Assembly (NCBI RefSeq): GCF_946886695.1
Contig: NZ_CAMPJD010000005.1
Coordinates: forward strand, 35,893-99,892
Origin: an uncultured Pseudoxanthomonas sp.
Lineage (GTDB): Bacteria; Pseudomonadota; Gammaproteobacteria; Xanthomonadales; Xanthomonadaceae
DNA: 64,000 nt
Direction of reading: 5' to 3'
Shown here: in pieces, positions 25,060-33,281 of the stretch
How the letters are laid out: the number at the start of each line of letters is the position of its first letter
Numbering within the stretch: position 1 is the first letter of the stretch
Notes under the pieces: model-generated
Databases searched by the model: none
Told to the model about the DNA's origin: nothing
What the model saw: only the letters and a program-made list of their open reading frames with translations
Program-made: the position numbers and the translations under genes

Positions 25060-27312
25060 ATGAACCTGCGCCACTCTCCCCTCGCCACTGCCCTGCTGCT
25101 GGCCATCACCACACCTGCCTTTGCCGCCCCGGCCGGCGATGCCCCCGCCGACGCGGCCATGCAGGCCAAGGAACTCGATACCGTCGAAGTGCACGGTGAA
25201 CGCGTGCAGAAGGCGAGTTCACCGAAGTACACCGAGGCACTGCTCGACACGCCCCAGACCATCACCGTGGTCACCAGTGAGGTGATGGCACAGCAGAACC
25301 TGCTCGGGCTGCGGGACGTGCTCAGCACGTTGCCCGGCATCACCTTCGGCGCCGGCGAAGGCGGCGGCGGTTATGGCGACAGCATCAACCTGCGCGGCTT
25401 CAACGCCACCACCGACATCACTGTGGACGGCGTGCGCGACAGCGCCCAGTACACCCGCACGGACAACTTCAATCTCGAATCGATCGAACTGATCAACGGC
25501 GCCAATTCAGCCATGTCGGGCGCGGGCTCGGTAGGCGGCAACATCAACTTGGTCAGCAAGATGGCAAGGGAGGGCGACTTCAATACCTTCACGCTGGGTG
25601 CCGGCACGGACAGCTTCGGTCGGGCAACCGTGGACAGCAATACCGACCTGGGCAAGGGCCAGGCGCTGCGTGTGAACGCGATGGTCCATCGCAACGACGT
25701 GCCCGATCGGGATGTCGAGGAATACAAGCGCTGGGGCGTTGCGCCTTCATTCGCGATCGGCCTCGGCTCGGACACCCGCTTCACGCTCAGCTACCTGCAC
25801 CAGCACGACGAGAACATTCCGGAATACGGACTACCCTATTTCGCGGCCTATGGCGGGTTGCTGCCCGGCGTGAGCCGTGCAGCCTACTTCGGCTACCGCA
25901 ACATGGACACGCAGGAGATCGATGTCGACGTGCTGACGGGCGTGTTCGAGCATGATTTCACCGATACGACCTCATTGCGCAGCCTGGCCCGCTATCAGAA
26001 GGTGGACCAGTACACGGTGGTCAATCCGACCCAGGGCACCTGGTGTCTCGACAGCGGTGTCAACCCGGCCAACGGCCAGCCCTGTGCTTCGCCGGGAACG
26101 TACCAGCCCAGTGGCCCGCGCGGAACAACCCGCGACACGACGAACGGCCTGGCGCTCAGCCAGACCGACCTGACCACGCGGTTCAGCACCGGCCGTGTTG
26201 AGCACGCACTGGTCGCCGGCGCCTCGTTCATGCACGAAACCTACGAACTGGACAACGGCAACACGCAGCGCAACGCCGACGGCACGGCTCCTGTTTATCC
26301 GGTGATGGACATCCACAACCCGAATAACGTGTACACGGCGCCGGCCAACTATATCCGCGCAGGGCACACGGACGGCACGCTGGACAACCAGGCGTTCTAT
26401 GCGTTCGACACGCTGAAGTTCAATCCGAGATGGGAACTCGCACTGGGCGCGCGATACGAACACAACGAAGGCGACACGCGCACACTGACCTTTGCCACGC
26501 CTGCCGCGGGCGGCGCCATCACCGTCGGTCCCACCCTCAGGAATGAGGATGACCTGTTCTCGTACCGCGCCGGCGTCCTGTTCAAGCCGGCGGAGAATGG
26601 CAGTATCTACCTGTCCTACGCCAACTCGAAGACGCCATCGAAGGCATCCGTGAACGGAGCCTGCAATGCAGCGACTTGCGAGGTCGATCCGGAAACTGCA
26701 GTCAACATCGAACTGGGCACCAAGTGGAATCTGCTGGAAGACAGACTGGCAGTGACGGCGGCCCTGTTCCGTAACGAGCGCCAGAACTACAAGGTGGCCG
26801 ATCCCAACAACCCGGATAATCCGTCCGGCACGCAGCAGTTGGATGGCAAGGCGCGCGTGGACGGCATCGCATTGGGTGTGGCCGGCAACATCACCCACGC
26901 TTGGTCGATCTTCGCCAACTACACCTATCTGGACAGCGAAGTCCTGCAGAGCGTGTCGGACCATGTGCGCGAGACCACCGGCATCGATGCCCAGGCAGGC
27001 AATCCGCTGCCGAATACGCCGGAGCATTCGGCCAGTGCCTGGACCACCTACGCGCTGCAGGGCTGGACGTTCGGCTACGGCGTCACCTACCAGGGCGACT
27101 TCTACACGGCGAGCACGGCGAATGCACCGCGCGTGAAGAGCTACACCATGCACCGGGCGATGGCGGGTTACCAGTTCAATGCACGCTTCGGACTGCAGTT
27201 GAACATCGACAACCTGTTCGACAAGGCGTATTTCACCCGCGTGCGCAACAACGGCTGGGCGACGCCGGGCGCGGCCCGCTCCGCCGTGCTGACGGCGACG
27301 TTCAAGTTCTGA
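25060..27312 (+). CDS. piuA: TonB-dependent siderophore receptor, Fiu/PiuA type
   Basis: The 750-residue protein has a signal peptide ending near residue 23, a TonB-box-like LDTVEV, a plug domain ([68 protein letters not shown]) and a 22-strand-type barrel closing with ATFKF. This matches Fiu/PiuA receptors for catecholate-type ferric complexes. GAGGAT precedes the ATG. The piuC hydroxylase follows after a terminator, as in other gammaproteobacteria. Expression is expected to be Fur-repressed from 24474. Confidence 0.9.
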   Translation: MNLRHSPLATALLLAITTPAFAAPAGDAPADAAMQAKELDTVEVHGERVQKASSPKYTEALLDTPQTITVVTSEVMAQQNLLGLRDVLSTLPGITFGAGEGGGGYGDSINLRGFNATTDITVDGVRDSAQYTRTDNFNLESIELINGANSAMSGAGSVGGNINLVSKMAREGDFNTFTLGAGTDSFGRATVDSNTDLGKGQALRVNAMVHRNDVPDRDVEEYKRWGVAPSFAIGLGSDTRFTLSYLHQHDENIPEYGLPYFAAYGGLLPGVSRAAYFGYRNMDTQEIDVDVLTGVFEHDFTDTTSLRSLARYQKVDQYTVVNPTQGTWCLDSGVNPANGQPCASPGTYQPSGPRGTTRDTTNGLALSQTDLTTRFSTGRVEHALVAGASFMHETYELDNGNTQRNADGTAPVYPVMDIHNPNNVYTAPANYIRAGHTDGTLDNQAFYAFDTLKFNPRWELALGARYEHNEGDTRTLTFATPAAGGAITVGPTLRNEDDLFSYRAGVLFKPAENGSIYLSYANSKTPSKASVNGACNAATCEVDPETAVNIELGTKWNLLEDRLAVTAALFRNERQNYKVADPNNPDNPSGTQQLDGKARVDGIALGVAGNITHAWSIFANYTYLDSEVLQSVSDHVRETTGIDAQAGNPLPNTPEHSASAWTTYALQGWTFGYGVTYQGDFYTASTANAPRVKSYTMHRAMAGYQFNARFGLQLNIDNLFDKAYFTRVRNNGWATPGAARSAVLTATFKF

Positions 27313-27339
27313 TCCGCGGGATGCGCTAGGCCCCACTTG

Positions 27340-27368
27340 CCCCGCCCATGCAGAATGGGCGGGGTTTT
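27340..27368 (+). terminator. Rho-independent terminator between piuA and piuC
   Basis: A perfect 10-bp stem (27340-27349 with 27355-27364, 5-base loop) is followed by TTTT. It sits 28 bases after the receptor stop and only 20 bases before the piuC start, so piuC must rely on read-through or a promoter within this short spacer. Confidence 0.88.
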
Positions 27369-27388
27369 CCGTTCAAAGGCGACCGACG

Positions 27389-28075
27389 ATGCTGCTGCCC
27401 ATTCCTGATGTGCTGACAACGACCCAGGTCGCGCACGCCCGCGCGGTGCTCGACGCCGCCGACTGGGCCGACGGCCGCATCACCGCCGGCTATCAGTCGG
27501 CGAAGGCCAAGGACAACGCGCAGTTGCCGGAAGATTCACCTGCTGCACGTGATGTCGGCGCCATGGTGCTCGACGCGCTGGCGCGCAACAGCACGTTCTT
27601 TTCCGCAGCCCTGCCGAAGCGCATCTATCCGCCCCTGTTCAATCGCTACGGCGGCGGCCAGTCGTTCGGTTACCACGTCGACAACGCCATCCGCTACGAC
27701 CGCAGCCGCGGTGGCGTGGAGCCGGTGCGGACCGACCTGTCGGCCACGCTCTTCCTCAGTGCGCCGGACGAGTACGACGGCGGCGAACTGATCATCGAAG
27801 ACACCTTCGGCACGCAGAGCGTGAAGCTGCCGGCCGGACACATGGTGCTGTATCCCGGCACCAGCCTGCACAAGGTCACCCCGGTGACGCGGGGCGCGCG
27901 CGTGGCGTCGTTCTTCTGGATGCAGAGCATGGTGCGCGACGACGGGCACCGGCGACTGATGTTCGACCTGGATGTCGCGATCCGCCGCCTGAGCGCCGAT
28001 GTGCCCGACCATCCCGCGCTGGTCCAGTTGACCGGTGTGTATCACAACCTGCTCAGGCAGTGGGCCGAGACCTGA
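27389..28075 (+). CDS. piuC: PKHD-type Fe(II)/2-oxoglutarate-dependent hydroxylase
   Basis: The 228-residue protein matches PiuC/YbiX: it opens [21 protein letters not shown], has the first iron ligands in [10 protein letters not shown] (HxD), [13 protein letters not shown], and the second-half ligand His with the 2-oxoglutarate-type Arg in [17 protein letters not shown]. These cytoplasmic enzymes accompany Fiu/PiuA receptors and are iron-regulated, with an unresolved role in iron uptake. A strong terminator separates it from piuA. Confidence 0.93.
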   Translation: MLLPIPDVLTTTQVAHARAVLDAADWADGRITAGYQSAKAKDNAQLPEDSPAARDVGAMVLDALARNSTFFSAALPKRIYPPLFNRYGGGQSFGYHVDNAIRYDRSRGGVEPVRTDLSATLFLSAPDEYDGGELIIEDTFGTQSVKLPAGHMVLYPGTSLHKVTPVTRGARVASFFWMQSMVRDDGHRRLMFDLDVAIRRLSADVPDHPALVQLTGVYHNLLRQWAET

Positions 28076-28111
28076 TCCCGCGCTCGCGACGCGGACAAGA
28101 TTCGTTCTTGT

Positions 28112-28141
28112 TTGCACTTGATAAGTATTCTCATTTAAAAT
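28112..28141 (+). promoter_or_regulatory. Promoter with Fur-box-like operator (2)
   Basis: The -35 is TTGCAC (28112-28117), the spacer 18 bases and the -10 TAAAAT (28136-28141). A Fur-type site at 28120-28138 (GATAAGTATTCTCATTTAA) matches 12 of 19 consensus positions and shares the ATTCTCAT core with the other two sites. The predicted transcript starts about 28148, downstream of the ATG at 28140. Confidence 0.7.
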
Positions 28142-28226
28142 GACCCCTGTTCGACGTGCCGCTCTTGGCACGTCGCCGGGGAGCCGCTTGATCCACGTCC
28201 GTCCCACCGCTGCCAGCCCAATCCGC

Positions 28227-28640
28227 GTGTCCCGTCGACACGCGTCGTCTTGGCATGCGGGCTTGGTGGCCGCCGTGTTGTGGGGCGTGCTGGCCCTGTT
28301 GGGCCTCGCCGCTGCCGGTCTGCTGCACCCCGATGCCTCCAGTGTCCATGCCGTCTCCTACACCGGGCATGTGTCGGCGCATGTCCAGGATGGCGACCCA
28401 CCGTACGACGTTCGACACCGCGCGCATCACCTGAAGAAACCGCGTCTCAGCGCACTGCAGGTCTTCACTCTCGCGTCGCCGGTCACTACGCCGGCCGTGT
28501 TTGCTTCCCGCGATTCCGACACCCCCGGAAGTGGCGACCTGCATTCGCAGCGCCGTATCTCCCATGACGCGTTGCCTCCTGGCCGTATCTGTCCCGCCCT
28601 CCGACTGCATCCGGGCCAAGCGCCGCCGCACGCAGCCTGA
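28227..28640 (+). CDS. Small N-terminally anchored protein ahead of the second receptor
   Basis: The frame is open from ATG 28140, but that codon overlaps the predicted -10 element, so the in-frame GTG at 28227 is preferred (137 residues). A strong hydrophobic helix (LVAAVLWGVLALLGLAAAGL) is followed by a His-rich stretch (HRAHHLKKPRL) and the C-terminal HPGQAPPHAA. Size, anchor, position and tail resemble the protein at 24584-24925. I do not know the family. It may be a small membrane or periplasmic accessory of TonB-dependent iron uptake, or only a leader frame. Confidence 0.42.
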   Translation: MSRRHASSWHAGLVAAVLWGVLALLGLAAAGLLHPDASSVHAVSYTGHVSAHVQDGDPPYDVRHRAHHLKKPRLSALQVFTLASPVTTPAVFASRDSDTPGSGDLHSQRRISHDALPPGRICPALRLHPGQAPPHAA

Positions 28641-28720
28641 CGGCCTCTTCGCCCGTACCGCGCGGGCCTGCATGACCGCACGCCGCCAGGCGCGTGCCTC
28701 CCTACCCTGTCCCCACTTCG

Positions 28721-31093
28721 ATGAACCTCATGAAGAACTCTTGCAGCTCCCTGCAGGCGCCGTTGCGCCGCACCCGTCTTGCCATCGCCCTTATCGCCGT
28801 CGTGTCCGCGCCGGCACTCGCCCAGTCGATGCCGGATGGCGCCACCGATGCCACGGATCTCGACACCGTCGTGGTCACCGCCGCCGGCTTCGAACAGAAG
28901 ATCACCGATGCGCCGGCCAGCATCAGCGTGATCACGGCGGAAGAGCTGCGCCAGCGTCCCTACATCACGCTGATCGACGCCGTGCGCGACCTGGAAGGCG
29001 TGGACGTCGGCGAGACGTCGGACAAGACCGGCCAGAAGACGATCAGCATCCGCGGCATGGGGCCGGATTACACGCTGATCCTCATCGACGGCAAACGCCA
29101 GAACAACCACGGCGACATCTACCCGAACTCGTTCGGCGGCAACCAGTTCAACCACATCCCGCCGCTGGACATGATCCAGCGCATCGAAGTGATCCGCGGT
29201 CCCGCATCGACGCTGTATGGCGCCGACGCGCTGGGTGGCGTGATCAACATCATCACCCGCAAGGTGTCCGATCGCTGGCGCGGGTCGGCCACGGTGGGCT
29301 ACGGCTTCCAGGAGAACAGCGACTTCGGCAGCGACAGCACGTTCGACTTCGCCCTGATGGGACCCTTGGTGAAGGATCGCCTGGGCCTGGGGATACGCGG
29401 CTCCTGGTACGAGCGCAATGCATCCACGCCGGAATATGAAGCCATCACGGCGCCTGACGGCACGGTGTTCGAGCGGGCACTGGGCTTCGGTGGCGGCGGC
29501 AAGACGGTGGACAACACCAACAAGAGCGCGGGCGTCACGCTGAGCTGGACGCCGACGGACAACCAGAGCGTCGTCTTCGACTACGACACGTCGAAGCAGG
29601 TGTATGACAACACGCCGTACATCAACAATCTCGGTACCGAAACCTACCCACTGGGCACGGTGGACGGGCTGGCCGGCATCTGGCGCGCGGCGCCGCAGGT
29701 GGGTTACGCGGCCGACCAGGAATTCACCCGCGACCAGTGGTCGGTAACGCACAACGGCCAATGGGCCTTCGGCGACAGCTTCGTGTCGCTGGCGCATATC
29801 GACACCGGCAACCACGGCCGCACGCTGCCCTTCACGGTGGCCGAACGCCTGCTGCATCGGCAGATATTCCAGGGCACGGGAGCGTACGCAGGATTGAGCG
29901 TCGCCGAGCGCCAGGGCATCGCGGTCTCCACCTTTCTGCCGCGTCCGAAACGCACCATGGACAGCAGCCAGTACACGCTGGATGCGAAGCTGGATTTCGC
30001 CGTCGGCGATGCGCATCGCTTCGTGGTGGGTGGACAGCTCATCGATGGCGAGCTGGAAGACGGCGTGTTCGGCATGGAAGGCGGCGGCGATGGCGGCGGC
30101 ACTGTGCAGGAACACAAGATGTGGTCGCTGTTCGCGGAGGACAACTGGAATCCGGTCGAGGCGCTGACCGTCACGTTGGGCCTGCGACACGACGACCACA
30201 ATATCTTCGGCAGCCAGCTCAGTCCGCGTGCCTATGCCGTCTGGGATGTCAGCGAGGCATGGACACTGAAGGGTGGCGTCAGCACCGGCTTCAAGACGCC
30301 CAAGACCACGGATCTGTACGACGGCGTCACCGGTTTCGGTGGCCAGGGCACCACGCCCTTCGTCGGCAACCCGGACCTGCAGCCCGAAACAAGCGTCAAC
30401 AGCGAGATCGCGCTCTACTGGACCTCGCCGGACGACGCGCACAACTTCAATGTCACCGTGTTCCGCAACGACTTCGACGACAAGATCGCACGCGGTGAAA
30501 CCAGCCTTAGCTGCGAGCAGACGGGCGGCGTGCGTCCCTGTGCCAACCTCGGCGACTACGCGCAGCTGGGGTACACCACCTACGCGCAGAACATCAACAT
30601 CGACGAAGTGCGCATTCAGGGCGCCGAGGTCGCGGGGCGTTGGGGCATCACCGACACCCTGTCGCTGCGTGCCAACTACACCCTCACCGACAGCGAGCAG
30701 CTGAGTGGTGCGCAGAGGGGCTTGCCGCTGACCAACACCGCCCGACACATGGCGAACACCAGCCTGAACTGGCAGGCGACCGACAATTTCAGCCTGCAGC
30801 TGCTGGCGGAAGCCCGTTCCAAGCGCTATCGCGACACCCTCAATGGCGTGCGCCGCGACTACCAGGACTACACGGTGCTGCACTTGGGCGCGCAATACCG
30901 CTTCAACGAGCATGTCTCGGTATCGGGCCGCATCAACAACCTGCTCGACGAGGACTTCACCACCTTCCAGACGGTCTTCAGCGACCTCAACAACGACGGC
31001 ATCTACACCTCCAACGAAGTGTCGTACCTGGACGACTACAACAACAAGGACAAGTCGCGGAACCTGTGGCTGAGCCTCAACGTCAACTTCTGA
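28721..31093 (+). CDS. TonB-dependent receptor, ferric-siderophore (CirA/FepA-like) type
   Basis: The protein has about 790 residues with a signal peptide (LAIALIAVVSAPALAQ), TonB box LDTVVVTAAG, plug motifs ITDAPASISVITAEEL, TISIRGMGPDYTLILIDGKR and IEVIRGPASTLYGADALGG, and a barrel ending LSLNVNF. The plug resembles CirA/FepA/BfeA receptors for enterobactin-like catecholates or colicin-type ligands. ATG 28721 is used; GTG 28694 and ATG 28730 are in-frame alternatives. A Fur-type promoter lies about 600 bases upstream, beyond the small gene. Confidence 0.88.
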   Translation: MNLMKNSCSSLQAPLRRTRLAIALIAVVSAPALAQSMPDGATDATDLDTVVVTAAGFEQKITDAPASISVITAEELRQRPYITLIDAVRDLEGVDVGETSDKTGQKTISIRGMGPDYTLILIDGKRQNNHGDIYPNSFGGNQFNHIPPLDMIQRIEVIRGPASTLYGADALGGVINIITRKVSDRWRGSATVGYGFQENSDFGSDSTFDFALMGPLVKDRLGLGIRGSWYERNASTPEYEAITAPDGTVFERALGFGGGGKTVDNTNKSAGVTLSWTPTDNQSVVFDYDTSKQVYDNTPYINNLGTETYPLGTVDGLAGIWRAAPQVGYAADQEFTRDQWSVTHNGQWAFGDSFVSLAHIDTGNHGRTLPFTVAERLLHRQIFQGTGAYAGLSVAERQGIAVSTFLPRPKRTMDSSQYTLDAKLDFAVGDAHRFVVGGQLIDGELEDGVFGMEGGGDGGGTVQEHKMWSLFAEDNWNPVEALTVTLGLRHDDHNIFGSQLSPRAYAVWDVSEAWTLKGGVSTGFKTPKTTDLYDGVTGFGGQGTTPFVGNPDLQPETSVNSEIALYWTSPDDAHNFNVTVFRNDFDDKIARGETSLSCEQTGGVRPCANLGDYAQLGYTTYAQNINIDEVRIQGAEVAGRWGITDTLSLRANYTLTDSEQLSGAQRGLPLTNTARHMANTSLNWQATDNFSLQLLAEARSKRYRDTLNGVRRDYQDYTVLHLGAQYRFNEHVSVSGRINNLLDEDFTTFQTVFSDLNNDGIYTSNEVSYLDDYNNKDKSRNLWLSLNVNF

Positions 31094-31100
31094 CTCTGAA

Positions 31101-31134
31101 GTGCCTTCCCCTCTCCACGCGGGAGGGGCGCACC
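31101..31134 (+). terminator. Stem-loop after second receptor (weak terminator or REP remnant)
   Basis: A stem with CCCCTC (31108-31113) and GAGGGG (31123-31128), extended by GTGC/GCAC on the outside, lies just after the receptor stop codon. Its sequence resembles the right hairpin of the family B repeat in the suf operon. There is no clear U-tract. Confidence 0.4.
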
Positions 31135-31139
31135 CTTAA

Positions 31140-31168
31140 TTGAGAGCCATTCTCATCTGTGATGTAAT
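31140..31168 (+). promoter_or_regulatory. Promoter with Fur-box-like operator (3), drives the reductase operon
   Basis: The -35 is TTGAGA (31140-31145), the spacer 17 bases and the -10 TGTAAT (31163-31168). The spacer region holds TGAGAGCCATTCTCA (31141-31155), a perfect 5-bp inverted repeat that includes the ATTCTCAT core seen at the other two iron promoters. The match to the full Fur consensus is weaker (9 of 19), so the call rests on the shared core and context. Confidence 0.68.
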
Positions 31169-31201
31169 GACTACCCGCCCCAACCTGCGCCGAGACTGCC
31201 G

Positions 31202-31837
31202 TTGTCCCCTCCCGCTTCCCCTGCCCTCCAGCAACAACGCCGTGGCTTCTGGCTGCGCACGTTGCACCAGTGGCACTGGATCAGTTCGGCGGTATGCCTG
31301 ATCGGCATGCTGCTGTTCGCGATCACGGGGATCACGCTTAACCACGCCGCGAAGATCGAAGCCACGCCCGAGGTCACCAACCTTACCGCCACCCTTCCTG
31401 CACCCGTCGTCGCCACGCTGGGCGATCGGCAGGAAGGCAATGCACCCCTGCCTGCGGCCGTTGGCGATTGGCTGGAGCAGGAACTGTCGATATCGATCGG
31501 CACGCGACCCGCAGAGTGGTCCGACACGGAGTTGTACCTCTCGATGCCCGGGCCCGGCGCCGATGCGTGGCTGAGCATCGACCGCGAAACCGGCGCCGTC
31601 GAGTACGAGCGAACCAGCCGAGGCTGGATCTCCTACTTCAACGACCTGCACAAGGGCCGCAATGCCGGACCGGCGTGGGGATGGTTCCTGGACATCTTCG
31701 CCGTGGCCTGCCTGGTGTTCTGCATCACCGGCCTGTTCCTGCTCTACCTGCACGGCCGGCAGCGCCGCATGACCTGGCCGATGGTGGGCCTGGGCCTGCT
31801 GGTACCGCTGCTGATCGCGCTGCTCTTCATCCATTGA
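31202..31837 (+). CDS. PepSY-associated membrane protein (putative ferric-siderophore reductase subunit)
   Basis: The 211-residue protein has three predicted membrane helices (about residues 27-45, 162-184, 192-210) with a periplasmic PepSY-like segment between the first two ([20 protein letters not shown]). Histidines at the membrane edges (His22, His25, His48, His150, His184) are placed where related PepSY reductases bind haem. It starts at TTG 31202; the frame has no ATG upstream before a stop at 31160. It is first in a five-gene operon and would move electrons across the inner membrane. Role inferred from family and context. Confidence 0.82.
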   Translation: MSPPASPALQQQRRGFWLRTLHQWHWISSAVCLIGMLLFAITGITLNHAAKIEATPEVTNLTATLPAPVVATLGDRQEGNAPLPAAVGDWLEQELSISIGTRPAEWSDTELYLSMPGPGADAWLSIDRETGAVEYERTSRGWISYFNDLHKGRNAGPAWGWFLDIFAVACLVFCITGLFLLYLHGRQRRMTWPMVGLGLLVPLLIALLFIH

Positions 31838-31862
31838 CCCTTTCCCCTACCCGGAACCTCGC

Positions 31863-32393
31863 ATGTCGAAGATCGTCGTCCACACCACGCTGACCATCGC
31901 GCTCAGCGGCCTGCTGGCCACGCCGGCCTACGCCGCCACGCTCGACGTCAATGTCGAGATCCCAAAACTCAACGTGGCCGAGTACCACCGTCCTTATGTC
32001 GCCGTGTGGATCGAAGGCGCAGACCAGAAGGTCGCCGCCAACCTCTCGATCTGGTACCAGCAGACCAGCAACTCTGAAGGCCATGGCACCAAGTGGCTGC
32101 CGGACATGCGCCAGTGGTGGCGCAAATCCGGCCGCGCGCTGAAGGTGCCGGTGGATGGTGTGACGGGACCCACCAAGCCGGTCGGCAAGCACGCGTTGAG
32201 CTTCAGCGACAAGCAGCACCTGGCCAAGCTGGCACCCGGCCAGTACACGCTGGTCGTCGAGGCAGCGCGCGAAGTCGGTGGTCGTGAACTGCTGAAGATC
32301 CCTTTCACCTGGCCCGCCAAGGGCGCTCCTCAGTCGGGCAAGGCGCAGGGCGCCACCGAACTGGGCGCCGTCACGCTGACGGTCAAACCCTGA
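31863..32393 (+). CDS. DUF2271 periplasmic protein with flavinylation-type sequon
   Basis: The 176-residue protein has a signal peptide ending at PAYA (residue 24) and the DUF2271 pattern ([19 protein letters not shown], then [14 protein letters not shown]). Residues 98-104 read DGVTGPT, which fits the ApbE flavinylation motif D-(G/A)-x-(S/T)-G-A-(S/T) except for Pro in place of Ala, with Thr104 as the candidate FMN attachment residue. An ApbE gene lies two genes downstream. It is therefore a likely covalently flavinylated periplasmic electron carrier. Family is firm; flavinylation is inference. Confidence 0.85.
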   Translation: MSKIVVHTTLTIALSGLLATPAYAATLDVNVEIPKLNVAEYHRPYVAVWIEGADQKVAANLSIWYQQTSNSEGHGTKWLPDMRQWWRKSGRALKVPVDGVTGPTKPVGKHALSFSDKQHLAKLAPGQYTLVVEAAREVGGRELLKIPFTWPAKGAPQSGKAQGATELGAVTLTVKP

Positions 32394-32424
32394 CCCTCTT
32401 TCACCTGCACCGCTGGAGATTCCG

Positions 32425-33237
32425 ATGAAGCGTTCCCTCGCCGTTGCCATTGTCCTGGCCTCCGCCATCCCCGCCACCGCGCTGGCGCACAAGGCGTGGC
32501 TGCAACCGTCGCAGACCGTCATCGCCGGCACCAATCCGTGGATCACGGTGGATGCCGCGGTGTCCAACGACCTGTTCTACTTCAACCACGTGCCGCTTCG
32601 CACCGAAGGCCTGGTCATCACTGCGCCGGATGGCTCCACCGCCGAGGCGCAGAACCTCGCTACGGGCAAGTACCGCACGGTGTTCGATATCGAGCTGAAA
32701 CAGCAGGGCACCTACCGCATCGCCACGGTCAACAAGAACCTGATGGTTCGCTGGGAAGGCGCCGACGGCAAGCCGGGCGGCCTGCGGGGCGCGAAGCCTG
32801 AAGACCTGGCGACCAAGGTACCGAAGGATGCCAAGAACCTGCAGGTATCGCAGTCGATCGGCCGCATCGAAACGTTCGTGACCAATGGGGCACCGAACGA
32901 CACCGCGTTGAAGAGCACGGGGGAAGGCATCGAACTGGTGCCGGTGACGCACCCGAACGACCTGTTCGCGGGTGAAGCAGCCACGTTCCGGATGCTGGTC
33001 GACGGCAAGCCCGCGGCTGGCCTGGAATTCGAGATCACGCGCGGCGGCACGCGCTATCGCAACGCGCAGGAAGAGATCAAGGTCGCCACCGACGCCCGCG
33101 GCGAGTTCAGCGTGACCTGGCCGGAAGCCGGCATGTACTGGCTTGAAACGGGGACACAGGACGACAAGACGTCAATCCCGCAGGCCAGGCAGCGTCGCCT
33201 GAGCTACGTGGCCACGCTCGAAGTGCTGCCGCAGTGA
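32425..33237 (+). CDS. DUF4198 periplasmic protein (NikM-like family)
   Basis: The 270-residue protein has a signal peptide with predicted cleavage after ALA (residue 21), which would leave His22 as the mature N-terminal residue (HKAWLQPS). The body fits DUF4198: [44 protein letters not shown], and an Ig-like C-terminus ([18 protein letters not shown]). Relatives are periplasmic or membrane-linked metal-uptake components. It sits between DUF2271 and apbE in the iron-regulated operon. Metal binding through the N-terminal His is inferred. Confidence 0.82.
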   Translation: MKRSLAVAIVLASAIPATALAHKAWLQPSQTVIAGTNPWITVDAAVSNDLFYFNHVPLRTEGLVITAPDGSTAEAQNLATGKYRTVFDIELKQQGTYRIATVNKNLMVRWEGADGKPGGLRGAKPEDLATKVPKDAKNLQVSQSIGRIETFVTNGAPNDTALKSTGEGIELVPVTHPNDLFAGEAATFRMLVDGKPAAGLEFEITRGGTRYRNAQEEIKVATDARGEFSVTWPEAGMYWLETGTQDDKTSIPQARQRRLSYVATLEVLPQ

Positions 33238-33245
33238 CGCACAGG

Positions 33246-33273
33246 GCGCCGCCGGACAGGCATCCGGCGGCGC
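33246..33273 (+). other. GC-rich hairpin before apbE
   Basis: A perfect 11-bp stem (33246-33256 with 33263-33273, 6-base loop) lies between the DUF4198 stop codon and the apbE ATG at 33282. It has no U-tract, so it is not a standard terminator. It occupies the ribosome-binding region for that ATG and could tune apbE translation or mRNA stability. Confidence 0.6.
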
Positions 33274-33281
33274 GCATTGGA

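Noticed and set aside
28427..30913. Minus-strand open frame of 828 codons opposite the second receptor
   Set aside because: It is antisense to a receptor with clear plug and barrel motifs; no motif is seen in the antisense reading.
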